A stretch of DNA of 64,000 bases, taken from positions 4,402,001-4,466,000 of the forward strand of contig NZ_JAUCEN010000002.1 of NCBI RefSeq assembly GCF_030348945.1, read 5' to 3'. Source of the DNA: Peribacillus sp. ACCC06369. GTDB lineage: Bacteria > Bacillota > Bacilli > Bacillales > DSM-1321. The first letter of the stretch is position 1; every line of letters begins with the position of its first letter. Below, piece by piece: positions 18,149 through 25,938 of the stretch. The position numbers and the translations under genes were made by a program. Under the pieces are notes generated by a model. That model ran no database searches. It worked only from the letters and a program-made list of their open reading frames with translations, and was not told the DNA's origin.

Positions 18149-19198
18149 TTAGTGTGTAAGTTCACGATTCCAACGGTCGATCCATTGTTTAGATTCTTGG
18201 TTTACAAACTTCATATCTAACACACGCAAGCTGCTAATGACGTCATCCCCATATGTTAAGCCTTTCGCTTCCGTTTTAGAGAGCTTGACTTCGGTATTGA
18301 CAGGAGAATCCACTTTCGCTTTCGCTGATTTTTCCTGAACTTCCTTGCTTAAGATGTAATTCATGAATTCCCCGGCCAATTCTTTTTGATCGCTGGCTTT
18401 TACAATATTCACCGTATTCATCACTGCGTAACCGCCTTCTTCAGGTGAAATGAACTTAGCTTGAGGAACAGCTTCCTGTAAATCGCCAAAATACATTTCC
18501 ATGATCGGGCCTGCAGCAATTTCCCCTTGCGAGAACATGTTTACGAACTCAGATGTTTGCCCATATTCCTTTACCGCATTCGGCATGATCTTTTTCATTT
18601 GATCAAAGGCTTTATCTTCATTGAACTCTTTACTTCCGCTGACTTTTGAAGCGGCATCCAAAAACATCGGTCCAGTTGTTGATGTGATTGACGGGATCGT
18701 TATCTTCCCTGCCAAATCCTTGCTCCAAAGATCTTTCCAAGACGTAATTGGCTTATTCACTTCATCGGGATTATAAGCAATGCCAAATTGTGCAATGGTA
18801 TAGGCTGGTCCAAAGTCCTCTCCATTTGGTGCTTTTGCTTTGTCGTATATATTATCAATATTCGGAATTTTACTGTGGTCAATTTTTTCAAATAAGCCTT
18901 CATCGATGCCCTGCTGTGCATAGTAGTCGGATAAATAGATAACATCCACATCACTATTCGCTTGGCGTACCTTGTTCAGTCGATCAGCATTATTTCCTGA
19001 ATCAACGACAATCTCGACATTATGCTTCTTTTCAAATGGTGCGTAGACTTCCGGCCGGAAGAAATCATCAGCGAATCCCCAAGTGGAAACGACTAATTTG
19101 GCTGGTTTTTTCTTGCCATCCTCCTTTGAAGAGCATGCAGCTAAAACAAATGTGAAAAGGGATAACACCATCAATACGCTAATCATTTTTTTCATCAT
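18149..19198 (-). CDS. ABC transporter substrate-binding lipoprotein, PotD-like
   Basis: 349 aa. The signal peptide ends in a lipobox LAAC, with the lipidated Cys near residue 22, followed by a Ser/Lys-rich linker. The rest is a periplasmic-binding fold of the spermidine/putrescine type (LVVSTWGFADDFF, NRLNKVRQANSDVDVIYLSD). It is the first gene of the operon; ATG follows GTGGAGGTTTGA. It captures the substrate outside the membrane for the downstream permeases and ATPase; nucleoside specificity is inferred from the neighbours. Confidence 0.92.
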   Translation of the reverse strand: MMKKMISVLMVLSLFTFVLAACSSKEDGKKKPAKLVVSTWGFADDFFRPEVYAPFEKKHNVEIVVDSGNNADRLNKVRQANSDVDVIYLSDYYAQQGIDEGLFEKIDHSKIPNIDNIYDKAKAPNGEDFGPAYTIAQFGIAYNPDEVNKPITSWKDLWSKDLAGKITIPSITSTTGPMFLDAASKVSGSKEFNEDKAFDQMKKIMPNAVKEYGQTSEFVNMFSQGEIAAGPIMEMYFGDLQEAVPQAKFISPEEGGYAVMNTVNIVKASDQKELAGEFMNYILSKEVQEKSAKAKVDSPVNTEVKLSKTEAKGLTYGDDVISSLRVLDMKFVNQESKQWIDRWNRELTH

Positions 19199-19253
19199 TC
19201 AAACCTCCACTTTCATATTGTTTAAAATTTCCTTTTTACTGATATAAATGTAA

Positions 19254-19302
19254 AAAAAGACAATCTTAAATAGAATTGAAATTCTACCCAAGATTGTCTT
19301 TT
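19254..19302 (-). terminator. Intrinsic terminator upstream of the nucleoside operon
   Basis: Long hairpin: outer stem AAAAGACAATCTT / AAGATTGTCTTTT and inner stem TAGAAT / ATTCTA, then T7 on the minus strand. It may end the upstream 122-aa gene or act as an attenuator in the leader of the nucleoside operon, since about 90 bp of unexplained sequence lies between the two. Confidence 0.75.
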
Positions 19303-19392
19303 CTTTGTAAACAAAGATAAAACTTATCATTTGGTTCTATTGTGGCGTTCCCTCCAGATAAATCCGAGTGGAAATCCATTTATATGATTATA

Positions 19393-19761
19393 TTAATTTT
19401 CCTTCAATACAATATTGGTGAATGCCAGCTGCGTCGCTGAGTCATAATCCCTCAGGACGGCTTCAATATCCCAATCCGTTTGCGTTTCCAGCTTTTGTCT
19501 CAGTTTCTTTTTATAAAGCAGTGACATATGGAAGTCAACTTCCTGCTTCAGGCTGGGAACTTCACCCTCTAAAGCTTCAGAGCGCGGGGCACGTCGATGT
19601 TTGGCCTGAAATGTAATCACATTCTTCTCAATGGTAACCTTTAGCAAAGTCGTACCAAAGCCGAACAATTCCTTCGATACCTCATTATACATATGAGAAA
19701 GCAATTTCTTCGTTTCGTTAGAGTTTATCGGTAAGATGACTATCACCTGCCAAACTATCAT
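19393..19761 (-). CDS. DUF2294/MpsC-like protein
   Basis: 122 aa. The central part (LFGFGTTLLKVTIEKNVITFQAKHRRA, then VDFHMSLLYKKKLRQKLE and AVLRDYDSATQLAFTNIVL) resembles DUF2294 proteins, a family linked by name to membrane-potential generation but poorly understood. The start is unresolved: ATG 19761 has no good ribosome binding site and the first dozen residues are hydrophobic and atypical. The true start may lie further in, or the 5' end may be altered. Own terminator candidate at 19254-19302. Confidence 0.5.
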   Translation of the reverse strand: MIVWQVIVILPINSNETKKLLSHMYNEVSKELFGFGTTLLKVTIEKNVITFQAKHRRAPRSEALEGEVPSLKQEVDFHMSLLYKKKLRQKLETQTDWDIEAVLRDYDSATQLAFTNIVLKEN

Positions 19762-20004
19762 TTGAGGTAATTATATATACTTTTTCAGAATTGCACAAGA
19801 TAATATTCGGATTTCGTACAAAAATATCTTTTTTTTTATAAAAAGCGTACATTTACTTACCAATACACGAATTATAAAAATAAACAAATGAGGATTTCAA
19901 TATATTCATATAACTTTATATCCAAGCCAGCACTTCTATTAATGAAAACTTTTTCAGAGAAATAAGCGCAAGATTGAAAACCATTGATATAACCTTGCAC
20001 CGCA

Positions 20005-20033
20005 TTGAAAACGCTATCATAAGGATTTAATAT
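20005..20033 (+). promoter_or_regulatory. Promoter with overlapping cre site for the PTS operon
   Basis: TTGAAA (20005-20010), a 17-bp spacer and TAATAT (20028-20033) form a good sigma-A promoter. TGAAAACGCTATCA at 20006-20019 fits the Bacillus catabolite-response element consensus at every position and covers the -35 box and spacer. CcpA binding there would block polymerase, so repression by preferred sugars is expected. Confidence 0.8.
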
Positions 20034-20098
20034 AGCTAGTATAGAGCGATTAAAAATAGAGAGTATCAAAGGGCTCGTTAAATGAGGGAGGAATTAAT

Positions 20099-21634
20099 AT
20101 GAAGAAAGCTTTTGAGAAAGCGCAACAGTTCGGTAAATCTTTTATGCTCCCGATTGCCGTTTTGCCAGCAGCCGGTTTATTGCTGGGAATTGGCGGTGCT
20201 CTTTCTAATCCAAATACAGTTGAGGCCTATCCTTTTTTAGACTTTGCTTGGCTGCAGGCCATTTTCACGATCATGAGTTCTGCAGGAAGCATCGTATTCG
20301 GCAACTTGCCGGTTATTTTTGCCGTAGGTGTTGCAGTGGGCTTGGCACGCTCGGATAAAGGGACCGCTGCACTTGCAGCCATGATCGGCTACTTCGTCAT
20401 GAACAGTACAATAAATGCACTGCTTCTAATAAACGGGGAACTTGCCAAAGAGAATCTGGCAGGTGCCGGACAGGGAATGGCGGTCGGGATCCAAACACTG
20501 GAGACTGGTGTGTTTGGCGGTATCGTAGTAGGTATCTCTGCTGCATATCTGCACAATAAATATAATAAAATTCAGCTTCCGCAAGTTTTAGGGTTTTTCG
20601 GTGGTTCCCGTTTCATTCCAATCATCGTTTCCTTCGCGTCCATCTTGGTTGGAGCCGTGCTTTTTATCGTATGGCCTTATTTCCAACTTCTCATTAACCA
20701 ATTAGGTGCGCTGGTAACGAGCACAGGTACGATTGGGACTTTCTTTTACGGATTCATATTACGGATGCTCGGGCCGTTAGGGTTGCATCATATTTTCTAC
20801 CTTCCCTTCTGGCAAACAGCTTTAGGCGGGACGATGGAGATTAAAGGGCAGATTGTCAGCGGGACTCAGAATATCTTCTTTGCGCAATTGGCCGATCCAA
20901 CTACTGTCAAGTACTATGAGGGTGTTTCCCGGTTCATGTCCGGGCGGTTCATCACGATGATGTTTGGTTTACCAGGCGCTGCACTGGCCATTTATCACTG
21001 CGCTAAACCTAAAAATAAGAAAGTCGTGGCCGGTTTGCTTCTTTCAGCTGCCTTAACATCTTTCTTAACAGGCATTACCGAACCGCTTGAATTCAGTTTC
21101 TTATTTGTCGCCCCAATCCTTTATGTTTTTCATGCCTTGTTTGACGGGCTTGCCTTCATGATGGCAGATATATTCAATATAACAATCGGTCAAACCTTCT
21201 CTGGAGGATTTATTGATTTCACTTTATTCGGGATTCTCCAGGGTATCAGTAAAACAAACTGGGTTTATGTACTTCTCGTCGGCATTCCATGGTTTTTCCT
21301 ATACTACTTCACTTTTAAATTCTTGATCAGGAAGAAGAATTTAAAAGTGGTTGGCCGTGAAGATGATGAACAGGCCGCTGTTACACAAGTAACGGCATCA
21401 GAAAGAACCCAGACCATCGTTAATGGATTAGGCGGACAGGAAAATATCGATATAGTCGATTGCTGTGCAACCCGTCTCCGTGTCACGGTAAAGGATGAAT
21501 CATTGGTGAAAGAGGACGTCATTAAACAAACCGGTTCAAAAGGCGTCGTAAAAAAAGGGAATGGCATTCAAATAGTTTACGGTCCCCAAGTAACGATCAT
21601 CAAAAATGAAGTGGAAGAATTCTTGGGTCATTAA
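20099..21634 (+). CDS. PTS sugar transporter subunit IIBC, glucose/amino-sugar family
   Basis: 511 aa. The IIC domain with about ten membrane segments fills residues 1-410 ([29 protein letters not shown]), and a IIB domain of about 80 residues follows, with the phosphorylatable Cys456 in DCCATRLRV. No IIA domain is present, so a separate EIIA-glc-type protein must supply phosphate. ATG follows GGAGG. Downstream are nanE and a MurR/RpiR regulator, so the imported and phosphorylated sugar is probably N-acetylmannosamine or a related amino sugar; that is context-based. The promoter carries a cre site. Confidence 0.93.
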   Translation: MKKAFEKAQQFGKSFMLPIAVLPAAGLLLGIGGALSNPNTVEAYPFLDFAWLQAIFTIMSSAGSIVFGNLPVIFAVGVAVGLARSDKGTAALAAMIGYFVMNSTINALLLINGELAKENLAGAGQGMAVGIQTLETGVFGGIVVGISAAYLHNKYNKIQLPQVLGFFGGSRFIPIIVSFASILVGAVLFIVWPYFQLLINQLGALVTSTGTIGTFFYGFILRMLGPLGLHHIFYLPFWQTALGGTMEIKGQIVSGTQNIFFAQLADPTTVKYYEGVSRFMSGRFITMMFGLPGAALAIYHCAKPKNKKVVAGLLLSAALTSFLTGITEPLEFSFLFVAPILYVFHALFDGLAFMMADIFNITIGQTFSGGFIDFTLFGILQGISKTNWVYVLLVGIPWFFLYYFTFKFLIRKKNLKVVGREDDEQAAVTQVTASERTQTIVNGLGGQENIDIVDCCATRLRVTVKDESLVKEDVIKQTGSKGVVKKGNGIQIVYGPQVTIIKNEVEEFLGH

Positions 21635-21665
21635 GAACATAGATAACGATAAGGAAGTGTTAAAC

Positions 21666-22358
21666 ATGCAACAGGTGCTGGATCAAATTCACAAAGGCTT
21701 AATTGTATCTTGTCAAGCATTGGAGAATGAGCCGCTGCACAGCTCTTTTATTATGGGACGCATGGCTATTGCTGCCAAAGAAGGCGGTGCGAAGTGCATT
21801 CGCGCAAACTCCGTAGCTGACATAATGGAAATCAAGAAGAATGTGAACCTTCCTGTCATAGGGATCATTAAACAGGTGTATGGACAGAATGATGTCTTTA
21901 TCACTCCCACCATGGCCGAAATTGATGCATTGATGGAAACTAAAGCGGAAATCATTGCGACGGATGCTACAGCCCGGGTAAGACCGGACGGTAAAACGTT
22001 AAAACAGTTTTATTGCGAAATAAGAGCTAAATATCCGGATGTTTTACTAATGGCTGATGTATCCACCATAGAGGAAGCAGTATACGCCGAACAGTTAGGA
22101 TTCGATATTGTAGCACCCACTTTATACGGCTATACGAACGAAACATTTGGCCAAAAAATATATCAGGATGATTATGCTGTGCTCAAAGAGATAGTAAAAG
22201 CAGTGAAAAAAGCGAAAGTGATCGCTGAAGGAAATGTCATAACACCAGAAATCGCCCGCTCTGTATTGGATATTAATGTCCATGCAGTAGTAGTGGGCGG
22301 TGCCATTACCAGACCGCAGCAAATCACTAAAAGATTCGTGGATGCTATCCAAGAATAG
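21666..22358 (+). CDS. nanE: N-acetylmannosamine-6-phosphate 2-epimerase
   Basis: 230 aa, normal length for NanE, which turns ManNAc-6-phosphate into GlcNAc-6-phosphate. A (beta/alpha)8 barrel with [15 protein letters not shown] at the N-terminus, [20 protein letters not shown] and [14 protein letters not shown] plus VVGGAITRP at the phosphate site. ATG 21666, after AAGGAAGTG, is chosen; an upstream in-frame start would overlap the PTS gene and lacks a ribosome binding site. It is in an operon with the PTS gene and ended by a terminator at 22382. Confidence 0.94.
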   Translation: MQQVLDQIHKGLIVSCQALENEPLHSSFIMGRMAIAAKEGGAKCIRANSVADIMEIKKNVNLPVIGIIKQVYGQNDVFITPTMAEIDALMETKAEIIATDATARVRPDGKTLKQFYCEIRAKYPDVLLMADVSTIEEAVYAEQLGFDIVAPTLYGYTNETFGQKIYQDDYAVLKEIVKAVKKAKVIAEGNVITPEIARSVLDINVHAVVVGGAITRPQQITKRFVDAIQE

Positions 22359-22381
22359 AAAATTGCACATAGTAATGAAAT

Positions 22382-22416
22382 GACCCAGACTGGCAATAGT
22401 TTGGGTCTCTTTTTTG
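22382..22416 (+). terminator. Terminator after nanE
   Basis: Stem GACCCAGAC / GTTTGGGTC with an 8-nt loop and T-run TCTTTTTT. It separates the PTS-nanE transcript from the regulator gene. Confidence 0.85.
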
Positions 22417-22517
22417 ATCCATATTCCTGTAGCCATCCGTTCCGGTTATTGACGTCCCTAATGGATACATTAAACTATAAAAGGTATACATATAAGTAAT
22501 TTGAAATGGGTGATCAC

Positions 22518-23360
22518 ATGGAATATCTAGCAGAAAACCTCATATATGGCATTGAGTGCAGCATGGACAAATTCACCAAAACAGAAGAAGAATTGGCCAA
22601 ATACATTCTGGAACGCCCTGAAGAAGTAAGTCAGTTAACCATTAGTCAAATAGCTAAAAAGCTTCATATTTCGCCGGCAACGATTACGCGTTTCTGCCAA
22701 AAATTAGCCTTTTCTGGGTTTAATGAGTTCAGGCATGAGTTAAAAAGGTTCGTGGATCTCCGAAAAACACCGAAAAATATGAAGGACATCAAGCAGGTGG
22801 ATTATTTCGCTAAACTGTACCAAGATCACTTAGGTATCATAGATAATACCTTTCATATAACCACATATGACGATATCCAGAAAGCGGTATCTTTCCTTAC
22901 ACAGGCAAATAAGATACATGTATATGGAATAGGGAGTTCGGGTTTAGCCGCCCAGGAGTTCAAATCCAAGTTTTTCCGGATTGGCTTATCTGTTGAGGCT
23001 ATTACAGATCCCCACCAGTCAATGATGGACGCAGCTTTAAGTGACCAGAATAGTGTTGTCATCGGCATTTCCATTTCCGGAACAACAAAAGAAGTGATTC
23101 GCGCAGTTAAAATCGCAAAGGCACAAGGCTCGCGCATCTTGGTTTTTACTGGTGATAAAAATTCCGAGCTCTCACAGCTTGGTGATATATCGCTATCGGT
23201 CACCAGCAAAAATAGCCTGCATATGGGACAAAACATCTCACCATTGCTTCCACTACTATTACTTTTCGATTTAATATATACAGAGTTGGTTGCTAAAGAT
23301 TATAAAAACAGGATAAGCATCAGGGAAAAGACTTTAAAGGTATTAACCGAGACCGACTGA
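22518..23360 (+). CDS. MurR/RpiR-family regulator with SIS domain
   Basis: 280 aa from ATG 22518, which sits behind GGGTGATC; an in-frame ATG 12 bp earlier has no ribosome binding site. HTH_6 domain at about residues 1-75 (LTISQIAKKLHISPATITRFCQKL) and a sugar-isomerase (SIS) domain at about 120-260 (VYGIGSSGLAAQEFKSKF, GISISGTTKEVI). This family senses phosphosugars such as MurNAc-6P or GlcNAc-6P. Lying directly after the PTS-nanE operon on the same strand, it is the likely specific regulator of amino-sugar uptake. Confidence 0.92.
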   Translation: MEYLAENLIYGIECSMDKFTKTEEELAKYILERPEEVSQLTISQIAKKLHISPATITRFCQKLAFSGFNEFRHELKRFVDLRKTPKNMKDIKQVDYFAKLYQDHLGIIDNTFHITTYDDIQKAVSFLTQANKIHVYGIGSSGLAAQEFKSKFFRIGLSVEAITDPHQSMMDAALSDQNSVVIGISISGTTKEVIRAVKIAKAQGSRILVFTGDKNSELSQLGDISLSVTSKNSLHMGQNISPLLPLLLLFDLIYTELVAKDYKNRISIREKTLKVLTETD

Positions 23361-23633
23361 CTTTCGGCCGATCCGTTAAAACCATACAATTATACAAGAT
23401 CCATTGGGTATTTTTTGAGATTTCATTTACGACTACATACAGCTGTAATACCCAAAATTCAGATTCACCCTTATTATATTCTTATAAAAGCGACTCCCCC
23501 ACAGCCCCCGTACAACTACAGCTTTATGATTGGCAGAAAACGGGGCAAATCCATGGTAGGGCTGAAAGTTATCAGTTTGTTTGATTAACAGAACCTGACC
23601 GAAAGTCATTTTCGTTATTCATCGTATAAAAAA
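23361..23633. other. Intergenic region without gene
   Basis: About 270 bp with no coding frame I can support. A weak long-range inverted repeat (TTGGGTATT near 23404 and AATACCCAA near 23446) is the only structure seen. Confidence 0.4.
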
Positions 23634-23679
23634 ACTGCATCTCCAATTAGTTAGATGTTACTAACAATTGGGGGGCAGT
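23634..23679 (-). terminator. Terminator of the yfmQ-like gene
   Basis: Stem ACTGCATCTCCAATTAGTTAG with its near-complement at 23661-23679, and seven T after it on the minus strand. Confidence 0.65.
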
Positions 23680-23722
23680 TCACTTTAAAAGACTTTAAAA
23701 GACATCTTTTTATTTGTTCCTT

Positions 23723-24172
23723 TTAAACTAAATTCCTTATTACTGGCATGGATCGTTCTTGGAGGCTCTCGGAAAGAAGACTATACGCAACTACTTTATT
23801 CTTGAACTGTTTGACCACATCCACGTGGTCGTTGTAAATGTACACAAATAATCTAACATCGTTTTTTCCTCTTCTAGTATCAATTATTATTGGAGTCCCA
23901 CTGTTCTCTGGATGTAAAAACAATTTCTCGTTCCCTGGGAATATATGATTTTTTTTCAAAAACTTAGCTTCGTTAAAATAATTAATTACTTGAATTTTGT
24001 CTTCACCTTCCAAACGTTTTTCATCAAAGGTTACGATTGCATTCGCTTCACTAATTTCTGAATGCATTTTAAATTTACTCATAATCCAATTCACTGCATC
24101 GGTTGGAAGACAGGTAACTAATAATTTAAGCAAGCTTAAGATAATTGTCAAAATCAATACAGGCAATGTCAT
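23723..24172 (-). CDS. yfmQ: YfmQ-like protein
   Basis: 149 aa. One N-terminal membrane helix (residues 1-25, ending in LVTCLPTDAVNWIMSKF) followed by a soluble domain with EKRLEGEDKIQVINYFNEA, FPGNEKLFLHPENSGTPI and RRGKNDVRLFVYIYND. This pattern matches my memory of the Bacillus YfmQ family, whose function is not known. ATG 24172 follows GGAGATGATCAAAT. Monocistronic with a terminator at 23634-23679. Family call moderately sure. Confidence 0.6.
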   Translation of the reverse strand: MTLPVLILTIILSLLKLLVTCLPTDAVNWIMSKFKMHSEISEANAIVTFDEKRLEGEDKIQVINYFNEAKFLKKNHIFPGNEKLFLHPENSGTPIIIDTRRGKNDVRLFVYIYNDHVDVVKQFKNKVVAYSLLSESLQERSMPVIRNLV

Positions 24173-24385
24173 ATTTGATCATCTCCGCGACGTTATAATT
24201 TAATTATTAAATGAAAGAGGCGGTCAGTTTTTCTTTGAAGTGACTTCTATTAACGTTTCATTTTTGGTTTCACAAATAGAGTATGTCTTGTAAATCACTC
24301 GTACAAAACATGACCTTTATTTACAATTAAGCCTATATTTCTATGCATGTTGATATACTATTATAATAATCATTCACGTGGTATC

Positions 24386-24580
24386 TTAGGCTAATTTTAT
24401 TACGAAGTAGATGATGCCCACAGTTAATACTAGGGCAAGACCAATATAAATATAACTAAGGTTCAACAAATTCCCTCTCGTTGCTGCAGAATAATCACTA
24501 TCACTCTTCCCCGTTAATGAAAGGGTGCCAACCAGAGCAACTAAACTAATGGCTACTACTAATATTACACTTATCGTCAT
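24386..24580 (-). CDS. Small two-helix membrane protein, 64 aa
   Basis: ATG 24580 follows a strong GGGAGGCG. Two hydrophobic helices (about residues 3-22 and 43-62) flank a polar loop rich in Ser/Asp (TGKSDSDYSAATRGN). I do not recognise a family. It stands alone between the yfmQ-like gene and a long non-coding stretch. Confidence 0.65.
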   Translation of the reverse strand: MTISVILVVAISLVALVGTLSLTGKSDSDYSAATRGNLLNLSYIYIGLALVLTVGIIYFVIKLA

Positions 24581-25029
24581 GATTCAACGCCTCCCAATAT
24601 TATTATCTATTTCCTTGAACCACTTCAAATTATTCCGATTCTCATCGTATATCGTAGTGTAACTACCTAATTTGGATGTCAAAATTAAATTGTATCCAGG
24701 TAGATCGCTCTTCGTGTTTACTAAGTAAATATTTTAAAAAAAGCCTACTACTCTATAATAAAAGAACAACCAATTTTCGGACCATCCAATCAAGTGAAAT
24801 TTTCACCATCCACTTGTTGAATTCTTTCGTTCATATACATAGAAAAGTGCAAAGCGCCACTGAAGAAATGGCTAAGATACCACGTATTGCAGGAACTCTG
24901 ACCTAACTTGCTTCCTCGAAAAAGACAAAAAAAAGGGGTTCGGAAAACTAACTTTCATCAAATGATGTTCCTGAACCAACTGACCCAAAACAACACCTTC
25001 AAATCCTCGGGTATGGTTACAATTTAGAT
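24581..25029. other. Intergenic region, no supported gene
   Basis: About 450 bp. A plus-strand open frame at 24676-24906 lacks a ribosome binding site and recognisable content. Nothing else was identified before the R1 repeat at 25030. Confidence 0.4.
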
Positions 25030-25156
25030 GTTGATTTCCACTCCAGGCACTCGCTTTCCGCGGGCGGTCCGGGAGCCTCCTCGGCGCAAGCGCCTGCGGG
25101 GTCTCCCTTTGACGCGCTTTTCCCGCAGGAGTCTCGTACCTTACGTTCCAATCAAC
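25030..25156. repeat. R1 intergenic repeat, copy 2
   Basis: Begins with GTTGATTTCCACTCC and ends with CCAATCAAC. The interior (GCTTTCCGCGGGCGG, CGGCGCAAGCGCCTGCGG, CCCGCAGGAGTCTCG) matches the other R1 copies. 127 bp, the same length as copy 1. Confidence 0.88.
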
Positions 25157-25277
25157 TTTTTTTTAACATATAGATGGAACCTCTTTTGTCGACAACAGGA
25201 ATGTGCCATGATCGGCACCTTACACACTGTAGATAAACTCGATAATAATGGAGTTGCCTACAGTTTTTTTAATCCGT

Positions 25278-25356
25278 ACTCGGCGCAAGCCTGCGGGGTC
25301 CCCCTTGGACGTGCTCTTCCCGCAGGAGTCTCGTACCTTACGTTCCAATCAACTTT
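25278..25356. repeat. R1 intergenic repeat, truncated copy 3
   Basis: Only the right two thirds of R1 is present, from CGGCGCAAGCCTGCGGG to CCAATCAAC. It lies 120 bp after copy 2 in the same orientation, and both share the tail ACCTTACGTTCCAATCAAC, so a local duplication followed by deletion is likely. Confidence 0.8.
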
Positions 25357-25358
25357 GT

Positions 25359-25406
25359 TTTAAAATCATGGTTCGTAATGGTCTCATCCTGAACCATGAT
25401 TTTAAA
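25359..25406. repeat. Perfect 16-bp inverted repeat
   Basis: TTTAAAATCATGGTTC at 25359-25374 and its exact reverse complement at 25391-25406, with a 16-nt spacer. It abuts the truncated R1 copy. No T-run follows, so it is not a standard terminator. Confidence 0.7.
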
Positions 25407-25542
25407 GAAGACGTGGTTATCCTTCATGTTTTTTTACTTTTTATGGATGAAACCCCATCGCCATCAAGCTAACCTGCCAAGAGTTAATTTGAAAGTGCGT
25501 TCTCTTTATTTTGCTACAGTAATACTAAAATTGTGCATGACA

Positions 25543-25567
25543 AAAAAACCTATTAAATAGGTTTTTT
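25543..25567 (-). terminator. Terminator of the 87-aa hypothetical gene
   Basis: Stem AAAAAACCTATT / AATAGGTTTTTT, usable in both directions, 9 bp after the stop codon of the minus-strand gene. Confidence 0.8.
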
Positions 25568-25575
25568 AAAAAGTA

Positions 25576-25839
25576 TTAGGCAACTTTGAGTTTTTGTGAC
25601 ATCGAATAATCATAGACAACACCTAAGATATCGAAGACCGTTTTCTTGTTATAACGATGACATTTCCGTCCGTTTTTCTCCAAAAGGTAAAACAGACGGA
25701 GAAAAGTCTTTGATAGTTCTTGGGTGTCTTTTTGTAATCCTTGATAAAACAATAAATAATAGTCTTTTATCATATAGATAGATTTATATTCACTTAACTC
25801 CTTCTTTTTCATGTCTAAAAACCTTAGCTTAACGGCCAT
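25576..25839 (-). CDS. Hypothetical protein, 87 aa
   Basis: Basic (many Lys/Arg), Tyr- and Leu-rich, predicted largely helical, with no membrane segment or signal peptide. ATG 25839 is preceded by AGGAG at about 10 bp, and a terminator follows the stop closely, so it looks like a real single-gene unit. The core YYLLFYQGLQKDTQEL and FLRLFYLLEKNGRK do not remind me of a named family. It is divergent from the SpoIID-like gene. Confidence 0.55.
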   Translation of the reverse strand: MAVKLRFLDMKKKELSEYKSIYMIKDYYLLFYQGLQKDTQELSKTFLRLFYLLEKNGRKCHRYNKKTVFDILGVVYDYSMSQKLKVA

Positions 25840-25938
25840 GCGGTGGGACTCCTAAAATAGTAAAATATCGACTAATGTCTCATTATGGATGATATACTAT
25901 TATTTTAATAAATTTCCAAATTATGAGGAGGTTATTCA

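Noticed and set aside
24676..24906. Plus-strand open frame of 76 codons
   Set aside because: No ribosome binding site, no plausible protein composition, and located in a low-information intergenic stretch.
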